DNA from: an uncultured Oscillospiraceae bacterium
Lineage (GTDB): Bacteria > Bacillota > Clostridia > Oscillospirales > Oscillospiraceae
NCBI GenBank assembly: GCA_910584045.1
Contig: CAJTYO010000029.1
Span: forward strand, 1 to 33,128
Direction: 5' to 3'
DNA: 33,128 nucleotides
The notes beneath the pieces were generated by a model, which searched no databases, had not been told where the DNA came from, and was given only the letters and a program-made list of their open reading frames with translations. Of the stretch, positions 15,370-24,083 are shown piece after piece; position 1 is the first letter of the stretch; every line of letters starts with the position of its first letter. The position numbers and the translations under genes were made by a program.

Positions 15370-15939
15370 ATGGCGGATGAACCCAGAGAGAGAAACACAC
15401 GGTTTTTTACCATTCCCAACCTTCTCAGCGCCTTCCGGGTGCTGCTGGTGCCGCTGCTTGTGTGGCTGTATTGCGGGAAGGGGGACTATGCGGGCACGGC
15501 CTGGGTGCTGGTCCTGTCCGGGGTGACGGACGTGGCGGACGGCTTCATCGCCCGGCGCTTCCACATGGTCAGCGATCTGGGGAAGATGCTGGACCCCATC
15601 GCGGACAAGCTGACCCAAACGGCGGCGCTTGCCTGCCTGCTGACCCGGTTTAGGGCGGTGTGGTGGCTGCTGGGGGTGCTGGTGGTGAAGGAGACGGTGA
15701 TGGCGGTTATGGGTCTGCTGGTCATCCGGCGTACCGGGACGGTGTACAGCGCCGCCTGGCACGGGAAGCTGGCCGCCTGTGTGCTGTACGGGGTGATCTT
15801 CACCCACATCGTCTGGTATGACGTGCCGCCGGAAGTCTCCGCCCTGCTGGCGCTGGCAGGGGCGGCCAGCATACTGCTGAGTCTGACGCTGTATACCGCA
15901 CAGAACCTGACAAGGATTCGCGGCGGCAGGGTGCAGTAG
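15370..15939 (+). CDS. CDP-alcohol phosphatidyltransferase (PgsA-like)
   Basis: An integral membrane enzyme of 189 residues that transfers a phosphatidyl group from CDP-diacylglycerol to an alcohol, making phospholipid head groups. The family signature D-x2-D-G-x2-A-R-x8-G-x3-D-x3-D is present as GVTDVADGFIARR followed by VSDLGKMLDPIADK (residues about 54-80). About five to six membrane segments follow the start sequence TIPNLLSAFRVLLVPLLVWL. The alcohol is most likely glycerol-3-phosphate, as in PgsA, but this small paralogue could use another acceptor. The ATG at 15370 follows GGAGGAG. It has its own promoter, so it is probably not part of the preceding unit. A large hairpin immediately follows the stop. 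Confidence 0.88.
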   Translation: MADEPRERNTRFFTIPNLLSAFRVLLVPLLVWLYCGKGDYAGTAWVLVLSGVTDVADGFIARRFHMVSDLGKMLDPIADKLTQTAALACLLTRFRAVWWLLGVLVVKETVMAVMGLLVIRRTGTVYSAAWHGKLAACVLYGVIFTHIVWYDVPPEVSALLALAGAASILLSLTLYTAQNLTRIRGGRVQ

Positions 15940-15980
15940 AACGAGAAGAAGGACCCGACCGGGGGTCCTTCTTCTCGTTC
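15939..15980. terminator. Bidirectional terminator hairpin between convergent genes
   Basis: A perfect 18-bp stem (15939-15956 with 15963-15980) and a 6-base loop start at the last base of the phosphatidyltransferase stop codon. The next gene (murJ) converges on it from the other side. There is no long T run on either side, so termination may rely on the very stable stem. Confidence 0.65.
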
Positions 15981-16031
15981 TGTGCGGATATTCATACTAA
16001 GAAACCTCGGTTAAATATTTTAACCGAATAT

Positions 16032-17573
16032 TTAAGATCCCGTCTCACCTTTCGGCGCTCTGTATCGCCTGACCAGCTCCAGCAGATCCTCCTGCCGCAG
16101 AATCAGCAGCAGCGCGGCGTATATTGCCGCCGCCCCTCCCCCAAGCAGGACGCATTTGACCACCAGCAGCAGTTTTCCCTCGCTGCCGCTGAGGATCAGC
16201 TCCTTGACCAGCCACAGCCCGCCGCCGGTCAGCAGCGCGGCGGCCAGGCTTTTGACCAGGGGGACGACGCGGATACCGCCGGTTCCCCGCAGCAGCATAG
16301 CCGCCATCACCACGCCCCCCAGGGTCAGGGACGCCGCCGTGGCGACCGCCAGGCCCGCCCCGCCCCATCGGGGACCCAGCAGACGGTTGAGTCCCCAGTT
16401 GCAGGCCAGAACCCCGGCGTTGATCAGCAGCGGGGGCAGGGTACGCTCCATGGTGTAGTAGGCTTTGCTGAGCAGGTCCAGGGCGCAGAAGCCCGCCATG
16501 GACAGAGCGTAGATGGTGAAGATGGCTCCGGTGGAGGCGGTGGAGGCGGCGTCGAAGCTGCCCCCTTCGAAGAGCACCCGGACGATAGGCGTGCCGAAGG
16601 CCGCCAGCACGGCGGAGATGGGCAGAATCAGCAGCAGCGTGCCCCGCAGCACCCCCCAAATATACCGGCGGTACGCCGCGGCGCCGCCGGAGGCGTAGGC
16701 TTGGCTGAACTGAGGGAAGAGCACGGTGCTGACCGAGTAGATCAGCGTGGTGGTCAGGGGGGTGAAGAGCTTGTCGGCGTAGTAAAAGGCGCTGGCGGGA
16801 CTGCCGGTGAGCTGGGCAGTCATGGACGAGTCCTGGAGATAGCAGAAGAGGAAGATGGAGGTGGTCAGCACCGTGACCACGGCGGTCTTCAGAAAGGTTT
16901 TCACATAGTCCGCCCGCATATCCAGCACCGGACGCCAGCGGAAGCGCTCCTTGAGGGAGTAGGGGACGGTCATGCCCAGCTGTAAAAGCCACGCCAGAGC
17001 CACCGCCGCCACATAGCCCCCCATGCCCAGCCCCCCGGCGAACACGGCCAGAAAACCGATCAGCGCCAGGTTGTAGGGGATGGACATGCTGCCCTGGAGG
17101 ATGAAGTGCTCCAGGGACTGGAACAGGGCCACCAGCAGATAGGTCAGCACGATCACCGGCAGGGTCAGGATCATCACGCGCATGTACCCCGCCAGCTGGG
17201 CGCCCTCCTGGGCGGAGCCCTCCCACAGCGTGGCGGAGAAGGCCGGGAGATAGGTCAGGGCGATCCACGCCGCCGCCGCCAGGGCGCTGAGGGACACGGA
17301 GATGGTGATGAGGTTGCTGGCCGCCCGATAGCCCTCCTCCCGGCTGCGGCGCAGACGGGGGGTCAGGATGGGCACCGCGGCGATGCACAGGGCGTAGGCC
17401 GCTGTGGTGAAGAGATAGACGGTGCAGTTGTTGGCGGCGGTATACAGGTCCGCCGCCGCCTGGGTCCCGAAGGCACGGGCCTGCAGGGACTCCCGCACGA
17501 TGCCCAGCAGCTTGGCAAACAGGGTGACCAGCGTTACGACGCCGACGGCGTGAATGGTTTTGTTCTGTTTCAC
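16032..17573 (-). CDS. murJ: MurJ-like lipid II flippase
   Basis: A polytopic membrane protein of 513 residues that by family moves lipid-linked wall precursors across the cytoplasmic membrane. The opening VVTLVTLFAKLLGIVRESLQARAFG with following A-D-L-Y-T-A-A is the MurJ/MviN signature, and about 14 membrane segments follow. The second-half landmarks ADKLFTPLTTTLIYSVSTVLFPQFS and IVRVLFEGGSFDAASTASTG are also typical. The start is GTG at 17573, overlapping the csaB stop by four bases (GTGA). The reading frame is open far upstream inside csaB, but only this start fits the family. Being in the DUF5693-csaB operon, it may flip a pyruvylated wall-polymer precursor rather than, or as well as, lipid II. 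Confidence 0.93.
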   Translation of the reverse strand: MKQNKTIHAVGVVTLVTLFAKLLGIVRESLQARAFGTQAAADLYTAANNCTVYLFTTAAYALCIAAVPILTPRLRRSREEGYRAASNLITISVSLSALAAAAWIALTYLPAFSATLWEGSAQEGAQLAGYMRVMILTLPVIVLTYLLVALFQSLEHFILQGSMSIPYNLALIGFLAVFAGGLGMGGYVAAVALAWLLQLGMTVPYSLKERFRWRPVLDMRADYVKTFLKTAVVTVLTTSIFLFCYLQDSSMTAQLTGSPASAFYYADKLFTPLTTTLIYSVSTVLFPQFSQAYASGGAAAYRRYIWGVLRGTLLLILPISAVLAAFGTPIVRVLFEGGSFDAASTASTGAIFTIYALSMAGFCALDLLSKAYYTMERTLPPLLINAGVLACNWGLNRLLGPRWGGAGLAVATAASLTLGGVVMAAMLLRGTGGIRVVPLVKSLAAALLTGGGLWLVKELILSGSEGKLLLVVKCVLLGGGAAAIYAALLLILRQEDLLELVRRYRAPKGETGS

Positions 17574-18673
17574 TTTGCTCGCTCCATGATTTCTCGGATA
17601 AGCTCCTCGTTCTGGTCCAGGCTGTCGATCAGGTGCTCCAGCCGCTCCGCCACGGTCTGGCGGATGGTCTCCCGGTCGGCCATAACCTGACGGAATACGG
17701 TCTGGAAGCCCTCCAGGGTGAAGTCCTCCACGGTGAAGGGGGTATTCTGGCGGATGGAGGCGAGGAAGGAGTCCACCTTGGGATCGTAGCTCACCCCGAT
17801 CATGGGCACCCCCATGACGGCGGCGTAGATCAGCGAGTGCAGCCGTACTCCCACCAGCACGTCCATGCAGCCGATGATGGAGAGGGTCTCCTCGGACAAG
17901 TGCTTTTTCCGCAGGCATCCGGCCTGGCCGTCCAGCCCCTGGGCCACGGCCTCGCAGATGGCCACGTCCTCGTCGTGGAAGAAGGGGATCAGCACCGAAT
18001 CCGCGCCGTACTCCTCCCGCAGCCAGCGGATGCAGCGCTCCACCTCCCGCAGGAAGGGTTTGCCGCTCTTGCGGCTCTTGACGGCCCAGCCCACGGTCAG
18101 CCGCCCCGGCCGCCGGGGACAACCCTCCTCCTCCAGAATGCCCAGTCCCAGCTCCGGCTCCGGGGTCTTCACCCGGATGACCGGGTCGGCGGTGACGTGG
18201 ATCAGCGCCGCCGGGACCCCCAGCTCCAGCAGCAGGTCCCGGCTTTTCTCGTCCCGGACCACGATGCCGTCCGCCCGGCGCAGGACGTAGGCGGTATACC
18301 GCCGGTTCCGCGCCCCGGAGATGGGGCCGATGCCCTGGCTGTAGATGAAGGTGCGCCGGCCCAGCAGTTGGGCCAGACGGAGAATAAAGAGGTAGTAGAG
18401 GATGCTGCGGGCGGAGGTGGCATCCTGGAGGAGACTGCCGCCGCCGGAGAGCAGCATATCGCACCGCCACAGGGAGCGGAGAATGTCAAATGGATTCATC
18501 CGCCCGGCGGCCTTGACGCCGTACTTTTCCGCCGTCTGGGCCGGGGACTGGGACAGGACGGTGATGTTCACGTCGGGCAGCTTCTCCCGCAGGTTGTCGA
18601 TGACCGTGCGCAGGATGGACTCGTCGCCAATGTTGTTGAAGCCGTAGTACCCCGAAATCAATATGTTATACAT
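17570..18673 (-). CDS. csaB: Polysaccharide pyruvyl transferase
   Basis: A 367-residue cytosolic GT-B-like enzyme that adds ketal pyruvate from phosphoenolpyruvate to a secondary cell-wall polymer, the modification recognised by S-layer SLH domains. The N-terminal SGYYGFNNIGDESILRTVI, the central MLLSGGGSLLQDATSARS (near residue 97), the IYSQGIGPI strand and the later VGVRLHSLIYAAVMGVPMIGVSYDPKV segment are all CsaB hallmarks. The ATG at 18673 begins four bases after the stop of the DUF5693 gene and has only a weak ribosome site, so coupling is likely. The downstream murJ overlaps by four bases. Together they look like one envelope operon. Confidence 0.95.
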   Translation of the reverse strand: MYNILISGYYGFNNIGDESILRTVIDNLREKLPDVNITVLSQSPAQTAEKYGVKAAGRMNPFDILRSLWRCDMLLSGGGSLLQDATSARSILYYLFILRLAQLLGRRTFIYSQGIGPISGARNRRYTAYVLRRADGIVVRDEKSRDLLLELGVPAALIHVTADPVIRVKTPEPELGLGILEEEGCPRRPGRLTVGWAVKSRKSGKPFLREVERCIRWLREEYGADSVLIPFFHDEDVAICEAVAQGLDGQAGCLRKKHLSEETLSIIGCMDVLVGVRLHSLIYAAVMGVPMIGVSYDPKVDSFLASIRQNTPFTVEDFTLEGFQTVFRQVMADRETIRQTVAERLEHLIDSLDQNEELIREIMERAK

Positions 18674-18677
18674 GAGA

Positions 18678-20870
18678 TTACCGCGCCGCCTTACTGTATT
18701 TCTTTACAATCCGGCGGACCAGCCGGAGGGCCAGCTCGAAGCACAGGATATACGCCGCGCCCGCCGCGGCCCCCAGCAGCAGGGAGTAGCCCGTGCGCAC
18801 AAAGCCCAGGTACAGGGGGGTGCGGATGTGCATGAAGGTGTTGCACACACTGGTCATCCCGATGGTGCCCGCCAAGCCGAACAGCGCCGTCCAGAAGGGC
18901 AGCCGCCGCACGGCGCAGTACACCGCCAGCATGACGCCCGGGAAGGCCACCAGAAACTCCTTGGTTCTGGGCCGGGCCAGCAGCAATGTCTCCAGGTCGT
19001 TGCGGAAGATCATCTCCACGTCGGAGATGGACACGTTTGTCTCGTGGCCGGTGCGGGCCAGGTAGTAGTACCCCGCCAGACCTACCGCCGCCAGCAGGAA
19101 CAGCGCCCAGACGGGGATGTTCCACTTTAGAGCCGTCATGATGTCGCCGGGGTTTAGGCGGCTGCTCTTCCGCTCCTTCTCAAAAAGGCCGTAATAGGAG
19201 AGAAACAGCAGGCAGAAGAAGGCCAGGGGCAGCAGCTGGGCGGCCTTGACCCCCCGGAAGATGCCCAGCTCCAGCATGAAATTGGTGGAGGACAGAGGGG
19301 CTGCGGTGAGCATGGCCCCCGCCAGGGAGATGAGCACCGCCCCCGCCAGCACACCCAGGGACCGAGGGAGAATCTTCACAAGGCCCGCGTTTGGTGCGAG
19401 CTGCTCCCCGGTCTGTTTGGCGGCCATGAGGAAGAAGGCGGCGGCCAGACAGGCGAATACCACCGCGCTGGCAAAGCTGGCCAGCAGCCGGAAGGAGTTG
19501 GGCAGTACCAGCCACGCGCCGAACACGCACACTGCCGCTGTGCCCGCCAGAGCCAGGGTCCATTTCCGCCTCATGGGCAGGAAGGTGTCCGGCAGCAGCG
19601 CGCCGCCCACCCCTGCCCCCAGGCCCATAGCCAGCAGGGCCAGGGAGGGAACCTGATAGTTCTCCATCACCGATGCGCGGCCCATGGAGATGTCGTGGGC
19701 GGCCAGGCGCTGATTGAGGCCGTCGAACATGCCGCGGTAGACCGCCGGGTCGGTGATGTAAACATGGTGGTCGTTGGTGCGTTTGATGGGTTTGAAGTAG
19801 AGCACCCGGATGTTGCGCTCCACCACGGCTCTGTACAGGGCATTTTCGATCTCCTCCGCGCCCTCGTAGCCGAAGTAGCCGTAGCGGTACTGGAGATAGT
19901 CCCACATGGTGAACACGCGCACGGTGTTGAAGTCCGTGGCGGCGGTGGCGTCCTCCACGCCGGACTGCATGATGTTCTCCCGCTGGACGTTGGTCTCGAT
20001 AAGGCCGATGGTGATATCGTTCTCACGCAGGTAGTCCAGAACGAAGTCCCCGCCGTCGTCATAGCCGATAACGGCTTCGCCGCCGGCGATGATGTAGTCG
20101 GGCACGATGCCGTACTTCTCATAGCCCCGGGCCACGGCCTGGGCGTATTGGGTGTCATTGTGGCCGTCGTAGCAGAGGGTGCGGGGAATGATCTCCATGC
20201 CGGCAGACTGGATAAGCTCCACCTTTTCCGGCATGAGGCCCAGAGAGACGTACAGCAGCTTGGAGGAGACGATCTCGCTGCGGGTGACGAAGCCGGTGTT
20301 GTAGGTGGAGGTATAGCGGCTGTCGCCGCCGTAGAGGGCGTCGGAGGCCTGGCCGTCCAGGAAGATATAAGCCTCGTCGGCGGAGGGCCCGCAGCAAAAA
20401 TAGGAGCCGGCGGGGAAGCGTTCCTCCACGGCCTGGACGAGGAAGAGGATGGCGTTGAACTCGGAGGTGTTGGTGATTTCAACAATAACGTCGAAACGGT
20501 CATAGCCCCGGCGGTCCAATTCCTGAACGAAGAGGTCGGGGTAGCTGTCCCGCCATCCGGCGTCCTGCATGACCGTGCCCATCATGGTGGCGGTGACGTT
20601 CAGAGGGGAGTCCTCCATGAGGGTGGTGAGGTTTTCCTCGGTGAGGCCCACCTTGGTGACGCCCATGGATTTGAATTCATCGAGCCACCAGGCCACGTCG
20701 TGCTCGCTCTGCTCGGCCATCCACTCCAGCTCGATGTAGTCCAGAACCACGTCGTAGGTCTTGTTCCGGCTCTCCACGCCCCAGCGGGCGGCGATCACCA
20801 CGACGCTGACGAGGACTGACAGGGCCAGCAGACCCAGAAGGAGGGCGTTTCTCTTTACATACTGCTTCAT
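18678..20870 (-). CDS. DUF5693 membrane protein
   Basis: A 730-residue protein of the DUF5693 family, found next to csaB in spore-forming and S-layer-bearing Clostridia; the function is not established. The N-terminal membrane helix NALLLGLLALSVLVSVVVIAARW anchors a large extracytoplasmic domain (residues about 35-400, with a TIM-barrel-like alternation of strands and helices including EIIPRTLCYDG and DYIIAGGEAVIGY). The C-terminal part carries about eight membrane segments. The frame is open upstream, but the ATG at 20870 follows AAAGGA at good spacing. It heads the csaB-murJ operon, so a role in polymer synthesis, export or its control is likely by context only. Confidence 0.85.
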   Translation of the reverse strand: MKQYVKRNALLLGLLALSVLVSVVVIAARWGVESRNKTYDVVLDYIELEWMAEQSEHDVAWWLDEFKSMGVTKVGLTEENLTTLMEDSPLNVTATMMGTVMQDAGWRDSYPDLFVQELDRRGYDRFDVIVEITNTSEFNAILFLVQAVEERFPAGSYFCCGPSADEAYIFLDGQASDALYGGDSRYTSTYNTGFVTRSEIVSSKLLYVSLGLMPEKVELIQSAGMEIIPRTLCYDGHNDTQYAQAVARGYEKYGIVPDYIIAGGEAVIGYDDGGDFVLDYLRENDITIGLIETNVQRENIMQSGVEDATAATDFNTVRVFTMWDYLQYRYGYFGYEGAEEIENALYRAVVERNIRVLYFKPIKRTNDHHVYITDPAVYRGMFDGLNQRLAAHDISMGRASVMENYQVPSLALLAMGLGAGVGGALLPDTFLPMRRKWTLALAGTAAVCVFGAWLVLPNSFRLLASFASAVVFACLAAAFFLMAAKQTGEQLAPNAGLVKILPRSLGVLAGAVLISLAGAMLTAAPLSSTNFMLELGIFRGVKAAQLLPLAFFCLLFLSYYGLFEKERKSSRLNPGDIMTALKWNIPVWALFLLAAVGLAGYYYLARTGHETNVSISDVEMIFRNDLETLLLARPRTKEFLVAFPGVMLAVYCAVRRLPFWTALFGLAGTIGMTSVCNTFMHIRTPLYLGFVRTGYSLLLGAAAGAAYILCFELALRLVRRIVKKYSKAAR

Positions 20871-20896
20871 TGCTTGTCCTTTCTCTTGCCGCCTTG

Positions 20897-20921
20897 GGCG
20901 CCGGGCCAACGGCCCGGCGCC
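20897..20921. repeat. Very stable hairpin just upstream of the DUF5693 gene
   Basis: GGCGCCGGGCC (20897-20907) and GGCCCGGCGCC (20911-20921) form a perfect 11-bp stem with a 3-base loop, 27 bp before the start codon at 20870. There is no T run, so it is not a standard terminator. It may separate ruvX from the envelope operon or influence translation of the DUF5693 gene. Confidence 0.5.
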
Positions 20922-21075
20922 GGGACGGTCGTTGCGCCCCGAGGCGGAATGACGTCCCCGGGGGTGTTTATTTTAGATTCGCCCCCGCCCGCAGGCGGAA
21001 AATTTCCGTGGGGCCGCCGAAGAGCTTTTTTGATAACTTGCGCGCCCTGTGGAACGCTTGGCGGGGCGGCGGAGA

Positions 21076-21495
21076 TCAGGTCGCGTTTTTCCGGAAAGTC
21101 AAATATCCCTCCAGAATCAGGGCTGCCGCCACGGCGTCCACCGTCTTTTTTCTCTGCTTTGCGTTTTTCCCGGAAAAAGCCAAAATATTGTGCGCGTCGA
21201 TGGTGGTGCGCCGCTCGTCCCACAGACGTACGGGGAGGGAAAATTCCTCCTCCAGCCGGCGTGCGAGGGACTCCGCCTTCTCCGCCCGGGGCCCCAGACT
21301 TCCGTCCATGTTTTTAGGATGCCCCAAAACAAGCTCATCCACCCCATATTCCCCAATCAGATCCCCCAGCCGGCGGAGGACCTCCGCCTCCCGCCGGCTG
21401 TGGATCACTTCCGTATGGCCGGCCAGCAGGCCGGTCAGATCGGAGACCGCCACGCCTGTGTGCGCGTCTCCGTAATCTATCGCCATGATCCGCAC
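21076..21495 (-). CDS. ruvX: Holliday junction resolvase-like RuvX/YqgF
   Basis: A 139-residue RNase H-fold nuclease of the YqgF family, implicated in Holliday-junction resolution and in processing pre-16S rRNA. The first catalytic acidic motif is in MAIDYGDAHTGVAVSD; the central ELVLGHPKNMDGSLG, the LWDERRTT motif and the final KTVDAVAAALILEGYL aspartate are all present. The start is GTG at 21495, seven bases after GGGAGG; the ATG three codons later is an alternative. It is transcribed divergently from rpmG. A TATAAT (21549-21554 on the minus strand) could be its -10, with a poor -35. Confidence 0.93.
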   Translation of the reverse strand: MRIMAIDYGDAHTGVAVSDLTGLLAGHTEVIHSRREAEVLRRLGDLIGEYGVDELVLGHPKNMDGSLGPRAEKAESLARRLEEEFSLPVRLWDERRTTIDAHNILAFSGKNAKQRKKTVDAVAAALILEGYLTFRKNAT

Positions 21496-21600
21496 TGTCT
21501 GCCTCCCTGTTTTTCGCTTCTATTTCGCCCCGACAGGGCGTCCCCTTTATTATACAACACCTGGACAGGAAAAAAAAGTAGGTAGAATGTAAAATTTCTG

Positions 21601-21809
21601 TTGACCTGGGGTAAAATCGGTGGTATAGTAGATGTTACCTGTGGGAACGGGGTTTTCTTTTTGCGCGTTTTTCGCTTCCGCGCAGAGAGGGTCCCGCCGC
21701 CCGTCAGGGAGGCAATCAGGATTTTGCCGGGGCCGCGTTGAAGGGCTGCGGACGAAATCAAGTACAGGCCGCCGGGCCTGCATACATCTATAAGGAGGTG
21801 CCGTTAGGA
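21601..21809 (+). promoter_or_regulatory. rpmG promoter and leader
   Basis: TTGACC (21601-21606), a 17-bp spacer and TATAGT (21624-21629) start a leader of about 175 bases, long for a simple 5' end. It contains a small hairpin followed by a T-rich run (CCTGT-GGGA-ACGGG at 21638-21651, then TTTTCTTTTT), which could be an attenuator. A second hairpin, CAGGCC-GCCG-GGCCTG (21765-21780), lies just before the ribosome site. This accounts for most of the 314-bp gap between ruvX and rpmG. Confidence 0.65.
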
Positions 21810-21959
21810 ATGCGCGTTAAGATCACCCTGCGCTGCAACGAGTGCAAGCAGAGAAACTACAACACAGTCAAGAACAAGAAGAACGACCCTGACCGTCTGG
21901 AGATGAAAAAGTACTGCCCCTTCTGCCGGAAGCACACGGTCCACTCTGAGACCAAGTAA
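21810..21959 (+). CDS. rpmG: 50S ribosomal protein L33
   Basis: A 49-residue ribosomal protein of the zinc-binding type: the Cys pairs in RCNECKQRNY (residues 9 and 12) and KYCPFCRKHTV (36 and 39) are intact. The ATG at 21810 follows AAGGAGG about ten bases upstream. It stands directly before secE and nusG, the standard bacterial order in which L33 shares the transcript with the translocase and antitermination genes. Confidence 0.97.
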   Translation: MRVKITLRCNECKQRNYNTVKNKKNDPDRLEMKKYCPFCRKHTVHSETK

Positions 21960-21985
21960 CGCATGTAAGGAAAGGAACATTCATC

Positions 21986-22201
21986 ATGGCTGAAGAAAAG
22001 AAAGTCACCAAGGACCGGGGCCGCTGGTTCCGCGAAATGAGAAGCGAATTGAAAAAGGTCGTGTGGCCCACCCCCCAGAAGGTCGCCAGGAACACCGGCA
22101 CCGTCATCCTCTACAGCCTCCTCTTCGGGGCCTGCATCTGGATTTTTGACGGCGTGGCCGCCATGTTCATCAAGACCCTGCTGAGCCTGTTCGCCGCGTA
22201 A
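21986..22201 (+). CDS. secE: Preprotein translocase subunit SecE
   Basis: A 71-residue single-span membrane protein that clamps SecY in the Sec translocon. The conserved amphipathic segment REMRSELKKVVWPTPQKV (residues about 16-33) precedes one membrane helix (TVILYSLLFGACIWIFDGV). This short single-helix form is usual outside enterobacteria. AAAGGAAC-like sequence precedes the ATG. It is 26 bp after rpmG and 15 bp before nusG. Confidence 0.96.
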   Translation: MAEEKKVTKDRGRWFREMRSELKKVVWPTPQKVARNTGTVILYSLLFGACIWIFDGVAAMFIKTLLSLFAA

Positions 22202-22216
22202 GAGGGCGAGGGTAAC

Positions 22217-22750
22217 ATGTCCGATAACGCAAAGTGGTATGTCGTCCACACCTACTCCGGCTATGAAAACGCCGTGAAGACCACCATTGAAAAGTTCGTC
22301 ACTAACCGCCACCTGGAGGATATGATCGTTGACATCCAGATCCCTCTGGAGACCGTCACTGAGATCACCGAGACCGGTGCATCCAAAGAGGTGGAGCGGA
22401 AAATCTTCCCCGGTTACGTCCTCATTAAAATGGAGATGACCGACGATACGTGGCACCTGGTGCGCAATGTGCGGGGCGTCACCGGATTCGTCGGCGAGGC
22501 CAACAACAAGCCTATCCCCCTCAGCGAGGAGGAGGTCATTGAATGGGGCATGGAGAAGCACGAGATCGTGGTCAGCTATAAGGTGGGCGACAGGGTCCGT
22601 ATCAACGACGGGCCTCTGGAGTCCTTTACCGGCGTTGTGGAGGAGATCGACCCGGAGAAGGACAAGGTCACCGTCGTCGTCTCCATGTTCGGGCGGGAGA
22701 CCCCCGTCGAAATGGAGCTGGAGCAGGTGGAGCTGGAAAGCGGTTCCTGA
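22217..22750 (+). CDS. nusG: Transcription elongation/antitermination factor NusG
   Basis: A 177-residue factor that binds RNA polymerase and controls pausing and termination. The NGN domain opens with KWYVVHTYSGYENAVKTTIE and contains the family motif KIFPGYVLIKMEM. The KOW domain near the C-terminus has VGDRVRINDGPLESFTGVVEEID. Length and order are normal. It lies 15 bp downstream of secE and 135 bp upstream of rplK, so the ribosomal genes may have additional control in that gap. Confidence 0.98.
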   Translation: MSDNAKWYVVHTYSGYENAVKTTIEKFVTNRHLEDMIVDIQIPLETVTEITETGASKEVERKIFPGYVLIKMEMTDDTWHLVRNVRGVTGFVGEANNKPIPLSEEEVIEWGMEKHEIVVSYKVGDRVRINDGPLESFTGVVEEIDPEKDKVTVVVSMFGRETPVEMELEQVELESGS

Positions 22751-22885
22751 CGCTCCCCGCGTTTTCCCCGGTTTGCAACCGACCGTCCGGTCCCGGCTGC
22801 GTGAGCGGCCGCCCGGCATCGTGGGAGGGGAGGGCTCACGGCCCCACCCCGTCACCACCACATTTTATCAAGGAGGCGCCATACA
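22751..22885 (+). promoter_or_regulatory. rplK leader, possible L1 autoregulatory site
   Basis: The 135-bp gap between nusG and rplK is GC-rich and can fold around GTGGGAGGG (22821-22829) with CCCCAC or CCACCACA further on (22849-22862). In many bacteria L1 represses rplK-rplA by binding a leader that resembles its 23S rRNA site. The present evidence is only position and pairing potential. No promoter is obvious. Confidence 0.3.
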
Positions 22886-23311
22886 ATGGCACAGAAAGTC
22901 GTAGGATACGTTAAGCTGCAGATTCCCGCGGGCAAGGCAACGCCCGCTCCCCCCGTCGGCCCCGCCCTGGGCCAGCACGGCGTGAATATCGCCGCCTTCA
23001 CCAAGGAGTTCAACGAGCGCACAAAGGGCGACATGGGTATGATTATCCCCGTCATTATCACCGTGTACTCCGATCGCTCCTTCACTTTCATCACCAAGAC
23101 CCCTCCCGCTGCGGTCCTTATCAAGAAGGCATGCAGCATCGAGTCCGGCTCCGGCGTGCCCAACAAGACCAAGGTGGCCACCATCAGCAAGGCCGACGTA
23201 CAGAAGATCGCCGAGACCAAGATGCCCGACTTGAACGCCGCCAGCCTGGAGTCCGCCATGAGCATGATCGCCGGCACTGCCCGCAGCATGGGCGTCGTCG
23301 TGGGTGAATAA
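22886..23311 (+). CDS. rplK: 50S ribosomal protein L11
   Basis: A 141-residue protein of the GTPase-associated centre. The proline-rich N-terminal switch (KLQIPAGKATPAPPVGPALG) and the C-terminal rRNA-binding segment (SMIAGTARSMGVVV) are intact. The ATG follows AAGGAGG. It is 15 bp upstream of rplA and almost certainly co-transcribed with it. Confidence 0.98.
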   Translation: MAQKVVGYVKLQIPAGKATPAPPVGPALGQHGVNIAAFTKEFNERTKGDMGMIIPVIITVYSDRSFTFITKTPPAAVLIKKACSIESGSGVPNKTKVATISKADVQKIAETKMPDLNAASLESAMSMIAGTARSMGVVVGE

Positions 23312-23326
23312 AGGAGGGCTTGAGAG

Positions 23327-24019
23327 ATGTTTAGAGGTAAGAAATATCAGAATAGCGCCAAGCAGATCGACCGCTCCGTCCAGTACGAGGCAAAGGACGC
23401 TTTCGAGCTCATCTGCAAGACCGCTTCCGCCAAGTTTGACGAAACCGTGGAGCTCCACGTGAAGCTGGGCGTTGACTCCCGCCACGCCGACCAGCAGGTC
23501 CGCGGCGCCGTGGTTCTGCCTCACGGCACGGGCCGCACCGTCCGCGTCCTGGTCTTCGCCAAGGGAGATAAGGCCGATGCCGCCCGCGAGGCCGGCGCCG
23601 ACTACGTGGGCGAGATGGATATGGTTGAGAAGATCCAGAAGGAGAATTGGTTCGACTTCGACGTGGTCGTAGCCAGCCCCGATATGATGGGCGTTGTGGG
23701 CCGCCTGGGTAAGCTGCTGGGCCCCAAGGGCCTGATGCCCTCCCCCAAGGCTGGTACAGTCACCCCTGATGTGGCCAAGGCCGTGCAGGAGGTCAAGGCC
23801 GGTAAGATTGAGTACCGTCTGGACAAGACCAACATCATCCACTGCCCCATCGGCAAGGTGTCCTTCGGTCCCGAGAAGCTCAATGATAACTTCAACACCC
23901 TCATGGGCGCTATTATCAAGGCCAAGCCCGCCGCCGCCAAGGGCCAGTATGTGAAGAGCTGTGTCACTGCCTCCACTATGGGCCCCGGCGTCAAGGTCAG
24001 CACTGCCCGCTTGGTGTAA
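23327..24019 (+). CDS. rplA: 50S ribosomal protein L1
   Basis: A 230-residue protein of the L1 stalk, which also represses its own operon in many bacteria. The conserved hinge and domain-II motifs are visible: VVLPHGTGRTVRVLVFAKGD, MGVVGRLGKLLGPKGLMPSPKAGTVT, and the closing TMGPGVKV. AAAGGAGG lies nine bases before the ATG. A strong terminator follows 25 bp after the stop, so the transcript ends here rather than continuing into rplJ-rplL. Confidence 0.98.
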   Translation: MFRGKKYQNSAKQIDRSVQYEAKDAFELICKTASAKFDETVELHVKLGVDSRHADQQVRGAVVLPHGTGRTVRVLVFAKGDKADAAREAGADYVGEMDMVEKIQKENWFDFDVVVASPDMMGVVGRLGKLLGPKGLMPSPKAGTVTPDVAKAVQEVKAGKIEYRLDKTNIIHCPIGKVSFGPEKLNDNFNTLMGAIIKAKPAAAKGQYVKSCVTASTMGPGVKVSTARLV

Positions 24020-24043
24020 TCAGCATCCCGCGTTTGATATGCT

Positions 24044-24082
24044 GGAGGCCCCGGATCAGTAAACGATCCGGGGCCTCCTTTT
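24044..24082 (+). terminator. Strong intrinsic terminator after rplA
   Basis: GGAGGCCCCGGATC (24044-24057) pairs perfectly with GATCCGGGGCCTCC (24065-24078) around a 7-base loop and is followed by TTTTCTT. It ends the rpmG-secE-nusG-rplK-rplA transcript. Confidence 0.92.
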
Positions 24083-24083
24083 C

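Noticed and set aside
19695..20819. A 374-codon plus-strand frame opposite the DUF5693 gene
   Set aside because: Antisense shadow with low-complexity Gly/Val/Asp/His composition; the opposite strand has a clear membrane protein with promoter-side context.
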